64,000 nucleotides of DNA, taken from NCBI GenBank assembly GCA_020809705.1, contig CP085829.1, positions 3,596,001 through 3,660,000 of the forward strand, in the 5' to 3' direction. Positions within the stretch are counted from its first letter, which is position 1. Each line of letters opens with the position of its first letter. This DNA comes from Calonectria ilicicola (Eukaryota > Ascomycota > Sordariomycetes > Hypocreales > Nectriaceae). Position numbers and translations under genes: made by a program. The notes beneath the pieces are model-generated. The model was given only the letters and a program-made list of their open reading frames with translations. It was not told where the DNA came from and ran no database searches. Positions 24,601-35,397 of the stretch are shown here, in pieces.

Positions 24601-25510
24601 GAAGTACACGCGCAAGACTGGACGTGGAGAGCTGTCAGAGAACCGACATCGCCGATACTTCTGGGTTCATCCCTACACGAGGACGTTGTACTGGAGCGAG
24701 CGAGAGCCTTCTGCTGCTGGAAAATCGGAGATGAGGGCCAAGAGTGTGCCAATTGAGGCGGTTCGCGTTGTGACTGACGACAACCCCATGCCGCCAGGCC
24801 TCCACCGCAAGAGTCTGGTTATTCTTTCTCCAGGCAGAACCATCAAATTTACATGCACGACTGGGCAGCGACACGAGACTTGGTTCAACGCTCTTTCATA
24901 TCTGCTTCTCCGCACCAACGTGGATGCGCAGTCAGATCTAGACGAGATTGGCAATAACATCACGCGCGAAGACGTGGAGGAGTTTAACCCCCAGGTTGGA
25001 CGCCTCTCGGTGCCATCCGGAGTTGCTCCCTCCCTGTCTTCATACAATTCTCGCACAACTCGCAACGAGTCCCCTGCGGTTGGAATGTCGATGAACATTC
25101 CGACGTTGACACCCAAGAAGACGCAGCGCCAAACTGGCGGTACGATGAAGAAGCTGAGCGGTTACTGGAAGGGTAGCCTCTCGAGCCGACGCGGCCGAGC
25201 TCCCAGCGCTCAAGACCTGCAAATCTATGAAGCCACAGAGGCTCACGATAGTGCCGAGGACCTCAGAGAGATGATTGAGCGCCAGGATCAGCACTCGAAC
25301 CGCCTCGAGAATGTTCGAGCTTGCTGCGATGGTAAGTTTAGACCTGAGTTGATTTTCGGAATATTTGATTGCTAACTTGTTCCTCTAGGCAAGCATGATG
25401 TCGGCACTCTGCCACATATTGCCAAGCGAGGTCGTCTCAACACCCACACTCACTCCCACCCGGGAATTTTGTCCACAACTCCTATGGGCTCCATGCGCTC
25501 TCGGGCCTAA
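18660..25510 (+). CDS. apsA: ApsA/Num1 nuclear-migration and cortical anchor protein
   Basis: Homolog of Aspergillus ApsA and yeast Num1, a cell-cortex protein that anchors dynein for nuclear migration and, in yeast, tethers mitochondria to the plasma membrane. Three exons: 18660-19139, 19202-25331 and 25389-25510 (6732 nt, 2243 residues). Layout: N-terminal helical region; long coiled coil (residues about 195-480, from VHDIEFAAEISTSLIAQV on), Ser/Thr-rich linker; about 33 tandem copies of a 23-26 residue repeat with core EHVEPIAEP (about 850-1645); a second disordered segment; and a C-terminal PH domain (about 1950-2065, IGEYLWKYTRKTGR...RRYFWVHPYTRTLYW), expected to bind phosphoinositide. 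The last exon gives the conserved CCDGKHDVGTL motif and a His-rich tail. The frame is continuous across both introns (62 and 57 nt). The repeat sequence differs from the 64-residue repeats of yeast Num1. Confidence 0.93.
21271..23660 (+). repeat. about 33 tandem coding repeats, consensus LSxSxIxxEHVEPIAEPxxPxPE
   Basis: By eye about 33 units of 23-26 residues run without a break. Early units read MTxIxxENVEPVAEPEIPPPD, later ones LALSTIQGEHVEPIAEPVPEP. Units 3-4 and 6-7 are almost identical at DNA level (for example 21400-21530 and 21600-21740), which suggests recent duplication of a two- or three-unit block. Confidence 0.9.
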
Positions 25511-27124
25511 ACTCACTTGATGATATTTGGTTGACAAACTAAAGCAACCTGAGGGCAACACGACTCTCGGTGTTTGTCAACTCTACTCAATGACTTTTGT
25601 CTTTTTCCTCGTCTTTTCCTAGACAAAACCCTACCGACCTTTACGATTAAAACATCCTCACGGAGATTTTGACGATCCTGATGATTTTTCTTTTTTGCTA
25701 CTCGTGGATTCTTGGTATAGAACTGCGAACACAAACTCATGCGCCGCCTTTAGCGGCTTATAATCCGACCCTAGCCACTATATACAATGGCTTATGACCT
25801 GCCAAAACCTTTTCCTTTTTTTTTTTTTTCTCTCTTCTACTCTCCTTCCTATATCCGAACCTAATCCTCAAAAACCGACATGAAAAAAAAAAAAGCTTTT
25901 CTGCAATCAATCAACATGGGGCCATGGAGGCATTCATTCAATGGCATCTTTTTTGTTTACGCCACTCTTAGTCAACCAGCGACCGGGAAGGAGGAGCACA
26001 AAGGAGTACTGTCTTTTTTTTCTGCTATGGAGGGGTGTTTGTATTGTTTTGGCCACTCCCTGTATGCAATACACGGCGTCTTGATTTTATACGAGTCAGC
26101 TAAGTGTAATGTGCTAGTGGTGGTGGTTTGGGTCTATATGTTTGCATTGGACCAGATTGCGCAACACCGAAAATACCTGGTGGTAATGGGCAGCTTGATT
26201 GAAGTGCGAGGGGAGCAGTACCTAGTTAGATGACGGGGCTGTTCTAGTGGTAGCATTGATGACTGAATGATATTTCCTTATTACACTGAAAAAAAAAAGT
26301 CTGTCCTGATGATGATCTTCTGTGATGGTGATTTTTTTCTTTCCAAATTTTTTTTTGGCACCAAGAATTGTGTGCTCCAATTCAAGATATCACTGCTGCT
26401 GGGAAAGACAGAACCACGCTGTGAAACAGGCGACATGTTTTCACGTGCCAATGCTAGGATAATACTTTCTTGGGTATTAGAGGGGAGCGGTTGGCTGGCG
26501 GCATCCTGGTTTCACTCGGAGGACACTGTGCTTTAGGTAATGGAGAGCGTCGCGCCTGTTTGGGGAATTGTAATTTGGGGGATGGGGTTGTCTCAAGGGG
26601 GAACTGATAGTTGGTTTATGGCTAACACGTGGCACACGTTCATGGCGGACCCATCTCACCAGAGAGACATGCAGCGCTCACTCCCAGTTCTCGCTACCAA
26701 CGAGCGGTAGGCATGGATGGGGGAGGGAGGGAGGGAGGGAAGAGAGTAGAGTGGATGGAGTGGAGGGGGGAGGGGGCAAGCAAAGCAAGCAAGGGTGTGT
26801 GGGAGGGTGCGGTGCATTTTGGTCTGGCCTTTGGGTGGTGGGCGGTAACTTGGCTGGTGCAGCTGGTGGGCGGTAGCTGGTGGTGGGGGAGGGGGAGGGG
26901 GAGCATGAGAATGTGGAGGAGGGGCGTTTATCGAACACGTCGAGCACACCAACCGGGCGAGGAAGAAAAAAGCCCAACAACAAAATCCAGTCCAATCCAG
27001 TCCAATCCACGAGCAAGTGGCAGACCGAGCGGGGACCAGGTCGAAAAAGGCACGGCAGAGACAGGCAAGCTGGCTGGGTGCTCAACAAGCTGGAGCAGCC
27101 GAACGGGCATTGGACCGGACCAAG

Positions 27125-27129
27125 CAGAG

Positions 27130-27160
<31 letters not shown>

Positions 27161-27162
27161 CA
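27125..27162 (+). repeat. (CAGAGC)n microsatellite
   Basis: About six head-to-tail copies of the hexamer CAGAGC/AGAGCC in an otherwise non-coding stretch. Confidence 0.9.
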
Positions 27163-27452
27163 AAGTCAGTGGCTGCTGCTGAGCTGCAGCGCAAAGACAA
27201 AAAAAAAGGCTGGGCGGCTTCGAGAAGTGAGACATGGGCGCGTAGACAGTGCCTGCGAGGAGACGCTTGACAGGCCGCCATCTGGGCTCGACGCTGCACG
27301 CCAAGGATGTCGAAGCATCATTCTCAGGCCACCTTTTTCTTTTTCTTGTTTTTTGTTTTTCCTTTCTTTTCTTCTTCTTTTCGTTTCGTTTGGCGAAATG
27401 GAATGGCTGGGGGATGAATTGAATTCTGAGCTGCTGCTGGTGCGGGGGAGGG

Positions 27453-27574
27453 GAACACGCCAGACAGACAGATAGAGCGAGAGATAAAGTGAGAGAAATG
27501 GAGAATGGCGGAAGAGGTGCAGTAATTCAAACCCTACTCGCGTTGTCGCAGCAAGCTTGTATGTGTGCGTGTGC

Positions 27575-27623
<49 letters not shown>

Positions 27624-27820
27624 CGTGCGCGCGTGTGTGTTGGGGGGTATTCAGGGAGAGGGAACACGCCAGACAGACAGATAGAGAGAGAGATAAAGTG
27701 AGAGAAATAGAGAATGGCGGAAGAGGTGCAGTAATTCAAACCCTACTCGCGTGTCGCAGCAAGCTTGTATGTGTGCGTGTGCGTGCGTGCATGTGTGTTG
27801 GGGGGTATTCAGGAAGAGGG
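27453..27820 (+). repeat. tandem duplication carrying a (GT)n tract
   Basis: Unit 1 (27453-27661, 209 bp) and unit 2 (27662-27820, 159 bp) share the same sequence: GAACACGCCAGACAGACAG at the start, a shared middle with AATTCAAACCCTACTCGCG, and GGGGGGTATTCAGG at the end. The length difference is in the GT/GC-rich tract (27562-27640 in unit 1), which is long in unit 1 and short in unit 2. Few point differences suggest a recent duplication. Confidence 0.9.
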
Positions 27821-28401
27821 TACAGTGGCAGCAGTAGCAGTAGCAGAAGTTGACAGTAGCAGTAACATCACGTGCGGTACCACCCACACCACCGCCCGCC
27901 CAGAGGGTACATACACTACATACTGTGCATACAGTACATGCATATGCGGACTCCCCCTCCTTCCCCCCGGCCGGTAGTGAATGAGACTGACGGGGGGAGG
28001 GGGAGGGGGAGGGAAGGAGCAAGGAAGGCAGGCAAGACGGACGGACGAGCAAGTAGAGTAAATGATTAATCAGACATGCAAATATGCAAACGCCAGCCAG
28101 ACAAAAGAAAAACCGGCACGGCTTATTGCATCCCACGGCCCTCTGGGATGGGATGGGATGGCTTCCCCCTCTTTCTTTCTTTCTTGCTTTCTCATTTACT
28201 TTCTTCTTTTCTTTATTTCTCCCTCGACCGACCACTGCCTTGTTTTGTCCAGTTTCGTCCTCATCGTCATCGTCATCGTCGTCTTGATCTTCATCTTCAT
28301 CTTCGTCTTCATCGTCATTCTCCGGCTTGACTTATTGCCCAGTACCAATCCTGATCTAAACGCCGCTCTTCACTGCACCTCCCTACGGACTGTTATCTAA
28401 A

Positions 28402-30018
28402 ATGAATACCTTCCCAGTAACCCCACCACACGCCACTCCACCGCCTGACACTCCGCCATATGCCACTCCGCCATATGCGCCTCCACCACTTACACTGGAG
28501 CCGCCTGTCATTCAATATGTTCCGCCCTATGTTGGTCCTCGGCAAGCCTACTTCCCCCAACCAGAACAAGATGAGGAACCGGGGCAACCAGGACCGTCCT
28601 CCTTGCTCCCCGCCTTGAACTCGGGAGGCCCGCCCAGGTATATTCAGGAGCAATACAATCTCTCACCTATATATCAGGTCCTCGAGCAACCCGGACCTGC
28701 ACATCAACAACAACCAGAACGAGGATACCAAACCCCTCCACATCATGCTCAGGAACCACCTGGACAAGTATACCAACCCCCCCCTCATCATGTCCAACCA
28801 CAGCCCGGACAGGCGTATCAACAATCTGCTCACCATTTTCAACAACAACAAGCATACCAAACCCCTCCTTATCACTTTCAACAGCCTGGACAGGTATATC
28901 AGCATCCTCATCATTTCCAACACCAACAGGAACAAGGATTCCAACCCCCTCCCCAATATGTCCAACAACCGGAACAAGGATTCCAGCACCATCCCCATCA
29001 TTTACAGCAACCAGAACAACCATTTCACAACCTTCCTCCTCATTTTCAACAACAACATGGACAGGGATACCAGGAACATTCTCAGTCTTTCCAAGGGCGA
29101 TCACAGGGGGCAAATCAACCTCCTCCTACTCCTCCTCCAACCCGCCATCGACCAATTTTTCCTGCTCCGTCAAACGATTCAGATATGGACCATGGGCAAG
29201 ACACGCCAGCCAGCACTCCAGAGCCGGACCTTCAAATCTTTTCGGTTCCTGAAATCCATCAAAACCACCCGGGGTTTCCTGCAGAACTTGCCTTCTATGA
29301 CCTAGTCCACACCGGCAAAGTCGATGGAATGCCTGATGCCTTCAGGGCTGTTTCCAAATCTAATTTTTTTGGCCATTCTCACGTCCAACACAAACTGAAA
29401 TTTCGCCAGCAACCCAGGGCTATACGAGCCAGCACAGATAATGATAAGAGAATGATCGATCCGCCCGTTATCATCCAGCTCTCCATCGAGGGGCCTCTCG
29501 ACATCGTGTATAAGCTCAGTCAGCACATGTCTGGAGAACACTATGTCATGCAGTGCAGAGTGGTTTCCAGTTCTGGAGAGGAATATGGACCGCCACAGGA
29601 TCAACCGGCACAATATTTTGTGCCACTACCTTCACGTCCGTTCGTCGGGAAGGACGAATTCGGCGAACTAGGTTGCTTCTTCGTTTTTCATGGCCTGTAT
29701 TTCAAAAAAATGGGCGAGTATCGCCTGAGATTCACTCTGTGGGGTCTGGGTCTTCCCGATGCTAGGATATGCAAAGACGTCCCGACACTGGCCCAAGTGA
29801 CGAGCAACATTTTTACCGTCTGCAAGGGTGCGGGGCATGATCGCGCGCGATCTGGCACGCGATCTGGCACGCGATCTAACGCTGCGTTGGTGAGATGCTT
29901 GAGGGCACAAGGGTGCGATATCCCCATCATAGGGAGGAGAAGAAAGGGGTCCAAGGATGGCGAGACCCATGACAATACTGGTCAAGAGCATGAGAAGAAG
30001 GGAAAAAAGGCAGATTGA
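28402..30018 (+). CDS. velvet-domain regulator (VelC-like architecture)
   Basis: Fungal velvet proteins are DNA-binding regulators of development and secondary metabolism that form homo- and heterodimers. A single exon codes 538 residues. Residues 1-290 are rich in Pro, Gln, His and Tyr with repeated HHFQQ/QxYQxPxHH units. The velvet domain covers about residues 330-510, with the signature FRQQPRAIRAS, then DPPVIIQLSI, GCFFVFHGLYFKKMGEYRLRF and the C-terminal block ALVRCLRAQGCDIPI. A 12-nt direct repeat (RSGTRSGTRSN) lies between the last strand and helix. A velvet domain placed at the C-terminal end after a long linker is like VelC, whereas VosA has it N-terminal; the paralog assignment is only by layout. 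The leader upstream is CT-rich. Confidence 0.85.
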   Translation: MNTFPVTPPHATPPPDTPPYATPPYAPPPLTLEPPVIQYVPPYVGPRQAYFPQPEQDEEPGQPGPSSLLPALNSGGPPRYIQEQYNLSPIYQVLEQPGPAHQQQPERGYQTPPHHAQEPPGQVYQPPPHHVQPQPGQAYQQSAHHFQQQQAYQTPPYHFQQPGQVYQHPHHFQHQQEQGFQPPPQYVQQPEQGFQHHPHHLQQPEQPFHNLPPHFQQQHGQGYQEHSQSFQGRSQGANQPPPTPPPTRHRPIFPAPSNDSDMDHGQDTPASTPEPDLQIFSVPEIHQNHPGFPAELAFYDLVHTGKVDGMPDAFRAVSKSNFFGHSHVQHKLKFRQQPRAIRASTDNDKRMIDPPVIIQLSIEGPLDIVYKLSQHMSGEHYVMQCRVVSSSGEEYGPPQDQPAQYFVPLPSRPFVGKDEFGELGCFFVFHGLYFKKMGEYRLRFTLWGLGLPDARICKDVPTLAQVTSNIFTVCKGAGHDRARSGTRSGTRSNAALVRCLRAQGCDIPIIGRRRKGSKDGETHDNTGQEHEKKGKKAD

Positions 30019-30591
30019 GGGGAAAAGTGTTTCTCCAGGGGGTTCGCGCACGGGGATATAAAACGGTCACAATGACATCTGCTACTGGTTATTTCTTTTC
30101 ATGTTTCCATGTTTCCATGTTTCCCTGTTTCCGTCTTTCTGTCTTTACCTCTGTACGTCTTTACGTCCTACTCTCCTTTTACCTTTCTTTGTCCGTCTTC
30201 TTTTTTTTTTTTTTTGTTGTTTTGGAATCTGGAAAATAAAAAAAAAGTAGGGAGCAACTAGGATAGTTACTTTGGGACAGACTGAACACGACGACTGTTA
30301 TTGCTATTCAAGTCATGTTTGCCAACGTCTAGGGTATAGACGTTTCTGTCGAAAGGCTTTGCCAAACGCGTAGCTTTGGGCTGAGCAGAGGCGAGGTGCT
30401 AGCCAGCCACTCTGTTATTAACACCAAGACAACCAAGTTTCTTCCGGTATGTATTTCTGGTTGGGACCCTGACACCGAAATATGTGCTGCCTCGTGCCAA
30501 AAATTAAGTAAACTCCGTTAAAACCCCATCCCTAAAAAAAAAAAAAAAAAAAAAAAGACACAATTCCATTTTAACATACAGGTGGGTTACA
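30019..30591. other. convergent intergenic region velvet gene/NVJ2
   Basis: About 570 bp holding both 3' ends, with (TTTCCATG)n-like short repeats at 30100-30125, a T14 run at 30202-30215 and an A-run at 30534-30556. No gene is seen. Confidence 0.5.
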
Positions 30592-33563
30592 TTATTTGAC
30601 TTCCTGCGGAATCGGGGCCGAAAGGGGCTCCTGTATATCCATGTCCAGTGCGTCATTGTCCATCCACCCCGAGAAGTCATCGTCATCGTCATCAAGCGTA
30701 GATGTGGTGGCGGGAAGCGCTTCTGCCGGGCCGTCGGATCCTACCTCATCCCTGACCGACGAGCCATTTCGGGTCACTGCTGGTGTCTGCTCATAGCCCT
30801 GACTCCTCACAAGGGTTCGTTCGTCGCTGGCTTGTCCAGTCCAGGCAGCCGAGTCTGTGTGCTCCTCAATCAGGGGCGTGCTCGGCTGAGATGGGTCATC
30901 CGGCGCAGCGACAACCAACATGTTTTGTCCTTCGCTCAGAAGGTCTGGGGCTCCAAAGTCATGGCTTTGGCCGCGACGTCTTCGTGTGGGAGCCGAGGTC
31001 GGCGGTGCGGCGGACCGATGGTCATGGTTGGATTCGACAGACTCAGCAGATCCCCGTGCCGAGCCCTGGGGACTGGACTGCTTCCTCGCTGGGACCTGAA
31101 TGGGCGCAGTTATCTTGGTCATGCCGTTGGTTGGCCTTGGGAGCGGCATTCCAGGGGGTGGGAGAGGTTGGCCTCGGCCCATGGGCTGGCTGAGGTCGAC
31201 CTGGTTTGCTTGTTCCGCCTGTCGACGTGCCTCCTTTTGCCGTTGAATAGCGTTCCATCCCCATTGCTTTGCTTGCATTGCGGCGTTGGTAACGGCGGCC
31301 AACGTGTTGCGTTTCTGAGAAGAGTCGCTGCTGGCATCGGATATGGACATTTCTGAGCCATCGCGCTTCATGAAGAAGCTCCGCCCCAGTGATCCTGTCT
31401 GACTTCTAATCGACTCTTTGATTGATGCAGCAGATGATCCGGTACCTTTCTCGTCCGACAAACTGGCTGAACCTGTAGAGGAAGCGGTATTCCGGCGGTT
31501 CATTGCGATCGGAGTCTTGTTGTTGCTTTCTTCTCTTCCGCTGCCCTCATTGCTCTCGTTGACTGGTGAAGAAGATCCGCTCGAGTGTTGCGAGGCGGAC
31601 GATGGGGTCACTGTTGGCTCTGACACTGGAGGTCTCGGGGAGGCATCTTGTGAACGCGAATGGAGCGCCGCCATGTAGTGAGTAGCATGATCCGGCGGTG
31701 AGGATGACGGTCGAAAAATGTCGGCATGTGCTGCATCTGTCCCGACAATGGGGTCTGCCGATTTTTTGATCTTTGGCGAGAGAAGGGGAGTGGCAGAGGC
31801 GCCCTTGGAATCGACGCTTGTAGAAGAAGCAGTGGGTGAGTTTTGAGCGGCTCTGCTGAGCCTCCGTCCGAAAATTCCAGTTGGAGTCGGCGGCGTTTCC
31901 ACGATTGGAACAGTTTGGCTCTTCTCCAACGGCCGCGTCTCCTCGGTGACATCGGGCATTTCGTCCAAGGCCTTGGTGGCTGCGACGTCACCGGCTTGGG
32001 CCGCGGCTGCCACGGCTTCCTCAGATGGGACAGTGGCATCGTCGCCTTCAAAGATGCCTCCTCGCCAGTTCTTGTGCTCGGTCCTGAAGAACGGAACATC
32101 GTCCCAGAATGGCAAGACAAGTGTCTCAGCCACCACTTCCTTGATGCGGTTCTCGATTTGGCGAAGGATGACCGTATAGGTAATTTGTCTGGAGCTGACA
32201 ATAGGCTCAATGGCCATTTCCATTTTGGGCATGCTCTGGAATGAGAACCACACCCTGTTGCTAGGGGGTGGTTTTATCTTGAAGAGCATGTGGCCCTCGC
32301 ACCTCTTGAGCACGACTGCGAGAACCAGGTTGACTTCGCGGGCCTTGAACCGGGTTCCTAGATCAATCTTGACCGTGGCCGCAACCTCGATTCGAAAGTT
32401 GCCCGTGTACCTGACGTCCGTCTCTACCACACATTCTCCCTCAACGGTAAGTTCCTTGAGCTTGAGATTGTTGAAATACGGAGCCGAGTCGCCTGTGTTT
32501 ACTTCCCGGATGTTGATGTCGGTGAGAAAAGAAGGTCGTTTAACGCGAGAAATCTTGATTGTGAGCTTCTCGCGGATCAAGTTTTCCAGGTCCTTTGTTT
32601 TATATATGCCCAAGAATACTCTTCCGAGCATCGCATTGAGCCACCTGGAGTGGATGTTGTCTTCGGTCGAGTGGATCTTTTGGACTAGAGAAATGATATT
32701 CTTAACATCAAAATTCAAAGGCTTGGGACCCTTGTCGTCGGTGCTAAAGGTTTGCTCCTGGTTTTTGAGCATGGCAAAGTAAAAGTCCTCTTTGGCCGAG
32801 CAATTTTCGGAAAAGAGGTAGAAGGGTTTGGAGATTTGGCCGTCCGGTCCAAGGTCAGGGCCCCCGGGTTTCCTAGACAGACAGAGGGCATTTCGCTTGA
32901 TGAACAGCTCGCCTTCGAGCGTCTTTTCTCCACCCGAGTAAATACTAATATCGTGGTGCGCAAGTGATATGACATGCCTCACTTCAACTTGCTCCTCATC
33001 GTCAAAGAGCATGAGGTGGCCGTGCCTGTAAGCGATCAGTCTTGGCGCAAGGATAGGTAAGTTAAGGGTGTATCAAACCTCAAGACAACGTAGAATACAT
33101 TTCCCGCTTTTTTGGGCCTTTGGCTAACGTTTGGACTGTTGTTGTCCAAGGGGCCCGGGGCAGGCTTCCTTTCAAAGATGCTCCGGTACATGGTCTGATA
33201 GACGCTGGGGCTTGGAGAGGTCACCGTGGTCGAACCAACTGGGGTCGGGCGTTCGATGGGCTTCGCATTGATGCCCATGGGGGTGTACTCTCTGCAGATG
33301 GCAAAATAGCCGGCGGCGACGTCGAGGTCGGCATCTTGGCGGGCCTTGTGGTCGTCTTTGTGCGCCTTCTTTGCGGCATCGAGTGCTTCGGTGTCATCAC
33401 CGGGGAGGACGAGGTCGCCGGGATCGCTGGAGCTTGCGGCGAGGATCTGGTCACGCTCGGGGAGAGAGTAGAAGCCCAGGTATAGAACAGAAATCAGGAC
33501 GAGCGGAATGAAGGTAATGCCGCCCAGGACATATGCAACGAGGAGGGAAGCCCAGCTCGCCAT
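30592..33563 (-). CDS. nvj2: NVJ2-type SMP/PH-domain lipid-transfer protein
   Basis: Homolog of yeast Nvj2, an ER membrane protein at nucleus-vacuole and ER-Golgi contacts whose SMP domain moves lipids (ceramide in yeast). Exons 33563-33079 and 33025-30592 give 2919 nt, 972 residues. The start MASWASLLVAYVLGG leads into one membrane segment (about residues 5-30). A PH-like domain spans about 155-270 (FYVVLRHGHLMLFDD across the splice). The SMP-LTD domain spans about 285-490 (HSRWLNAMLGRVFLG ... LPFWDDVPFF). The C-terminal half is Ser/Pro-rich and disordered, ending with an acidic stretch. The 53-nt intron has a weak donor, GTTTGA, but the protein alignment block supports it. An upstream in-frame GTG extension is not needed. 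Confidence 0.92.
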
Positions 33564-34309
33564 GGTTGCAGCGTCCGAGCTGGCGGGTCTCACGGCGGCG
33601 GTCCAGCAGCAGCAGCAGCACAGCGCACAGCAGCGGCTCGCGGCTCGGTATGGGCGGATCTCTCTCAGGGCGCTCGGGCCTGGGGTGCTTGCTCGCTGGG
33701 GGATTCCGAGTCGGGAGGCAGCATCGGGGGGAGGGCGGCTCGGGTCAATGGCTTGGTGAGGTTTTTGGCATCGTCGTCTGGTGGTGATGGATCATGGGAC
33801 TGCACCGTAGTCCAGCTGCAATGGCCGAAGCGACGGAAGAGGTGTAAGCCTGGGGCCGACGGTAGCAGGGGAGCAGCCACTACGTCATGTGATGTGTCCT
33901 GTGCGCTCTCTCCGGTCGCTCTCAGTTCGCTGACACGGTGAACTTTTTTGGCGCCCTGAACCGCCCTACACCACCCTGAACCACCCCCACCAAGCCCACC
34001 AAAGCCCGCCAAAGCCCACGACTCACAGTTGGAGGGGAACGACGGCGCATCCTGGGAAACCCCTGTCATTGGCCGCTAGGGCCACGGGGGGCCTGGAGGG
34101 GTTCACCGCCACACCCCATCCAGATGCTATATCTGGCATCTTGCATCTGGCATTTGGCATCTGCTGCTCATTAAAAGTGCACGGCCACATGTCCATACGA
34201 GCCACAATTTCCCACCAACCCGTAGACGGATGAAGCTCGCAATCTGGAACAACTTTGACTCTGTCATCTGATGTTTAAACGCACATTCCAGCTCCGTCCC
34301 CACCGCTCA
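33564..34309. other. intergenic region upstream of NVJ2
   Basis: About 750 bp. A CRE-like TACGTCA is at 33881-33887, and a stretch of short CCACC/AAGCCC repeats lies at 33965-34020. It should contain the NVJ2 promoter on the minus strand. No gene is supported. Confidence 0.45.
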
Positions 34310-34490
34310 GTAGGAGATCTACAATACAACCCTTGAGAGATTGTCCCCTCTCTACTTTTTTCCTGCTATTTCTTGATTTCCTAGCGAGAAAAGAAAATAT
34401 AAATAATAAATAAATAAGATCTAATTGCCATTACTTATTTATTTTTCGGTGTCGACTTGATATTTTGGGCTGGGTCAGGTTCCAACACCT
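34310..34490 (+). repeat. AT-rich direct repeat, copy 1
   Basis: Matches 35190-35375 in the same orientation: both contain AACCCTTGA(G/A)AGAT, then TCTCTACTTTT, CTATTTCTTGA, AAAATATAAATAA and a TTATTTATTTATTT run before a CGNNNACTTGA(T/C)ATTTT box. It is probably the 3' flank of a duplicated small gene (see 35398-35773). Confidence 0.7.
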
Positions 34491-34592
34491 ACTTACCATT
34501 ATCGCGATCTGTTTTATCGTATAGGGAGCATGGGACATACTCATAGTATGTTATTCCTCTTTGTTTTGCCTGATGAGTAGTGCTGATGTGAA

Positions 34593-34934
34593 TTGTTAAA
34601 GTTTTTTTTCTTTCTCTCGTCTTGCGCGCGCACACCCAGCAACAGGTTGCCAAGGCGGCCCAGCACCCCCAGCTACGGCTCTGGCGATGACTCTTCTGGC
34701 GACAACTCTGGCAACGACTACGGCTCCGGTGGTGACGACTCTGCTGCTACCACCTCTGTCTACGTCCCTGTGAGCACCTCTGCTCCCTACACTGCTCCTG
34801 AGCAGAGCGGTGGTGACAATTCTGGTGAGACTCCCGACGAGACCACCGCTCCCTACAGGAACAGCCACACTTGTCGTAAACATTGCCCAAACTCATGCGC
34901 CCCAACTTCTCAAGGGTTTATTTTTTTTTCTTAA
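34593..34934 (+). pseudogene. coding relic, Gly/Ser/Asp- and Thr-rich extracellular-like exon
   Basis: The part from about 34660 to 34858 has strong C-ending codon use and codes a repetitive peptide (SYGSGDDSSGDNSGNDYGSG, then TTSVYVPVSTSAPYTAPEQ) of the kind found in the linker of cell-wall or secreted fungal proteins. It is preceded by a CCCAG acceptor-like site. Before 34650 and after 34870 the sequence turns AT-rich and non-coding; no signal peptide or anchor is present. It therefore looks like an isolated exon fragment. The family is not identified. Confidence 0.4.
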
Positions 34935-35064
34935 ATGTTGGTCACATTGATATTTTGGTGCCGTCTTAAATATCCATGGATTTTGGTGCCATGTGATAAT
35001 AATACTTGGCGTCAATAATTGAGATGGTATTAAGTCCCAATAACATGTCCACACTGCCGAGTAG

Positions 35065-35160
35065 GACAATGGATGAGGGTGCAGTGGAGATATGCTGAAC
35101 ATCCACGCGGGGAGAGGGGAACATGATGCATTTGGATACCCGCAACGGAGCATGGATATC
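35065..35160 (-). pseudogene. decayed copy of the neighbouring small gene
   Basis: The minus strand matches 35650-35745 closely (GGATGAGGGTGCAGTGGAGA on plus). In the frame of the intact copy it reads RVSKCIMFPSPRVDVQHIS, with a 12-nt deletion relative to that copy. Start codon and flanks are lost. With the AT-rich repeat at 34310-34490 it appears to be the remains of a tandem duplicate. Confidence 0.6.
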
Positions 35161-35189
35161 TGGTCGTGCGATAACCTTTAGTTGTTGAA

Positions 35190-35375
35190 TTCGTACAATA
35201 TAACCCTTGAAAGATCGTCCCGTCTCTACTTTTCCTTCCTATTTCTTGACTGCCTAGTAGGACAACAAAATATAAATAAGAAATAATCAAATAAGATGTA
35301 TAATTTGATTCTAAGTAGCATTATTTATTTATTTATTTTGAGACGCTAACTTGACATTTTAGGCATGGTCGAGTT
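35190..35375 (+). repeat. AT-rich direct repeat, copy 2
   Basis: Second copy of the 34310-34490 repeat. It lies directly downstream of the stop codon (35398) of the small minus-strand gene, so it probably contains that gene's 3' UTR. Confidence 0.7.
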
Positions 35376-35397
35376 GCTGGAAGTCAGAGAAGGGATG

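Larger units (their letters stand above)
25511..28401. other. 2.9-kb intergenic region between apsA and the velvet gene
   Basis: Contains the apsA 3' region, T and A runs (25817-25830, 25885-25895), a G/A-rich strand from 26720 to 26910, a hexamer microsatellite, a tandem duplication with a GT microsatellite, and from about 28130 a CT-rich leader with (ATCGTC)n-like and (TTCATC)n-like runs leading to the velvet start. No gene is supported. Confidence 0.45.
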
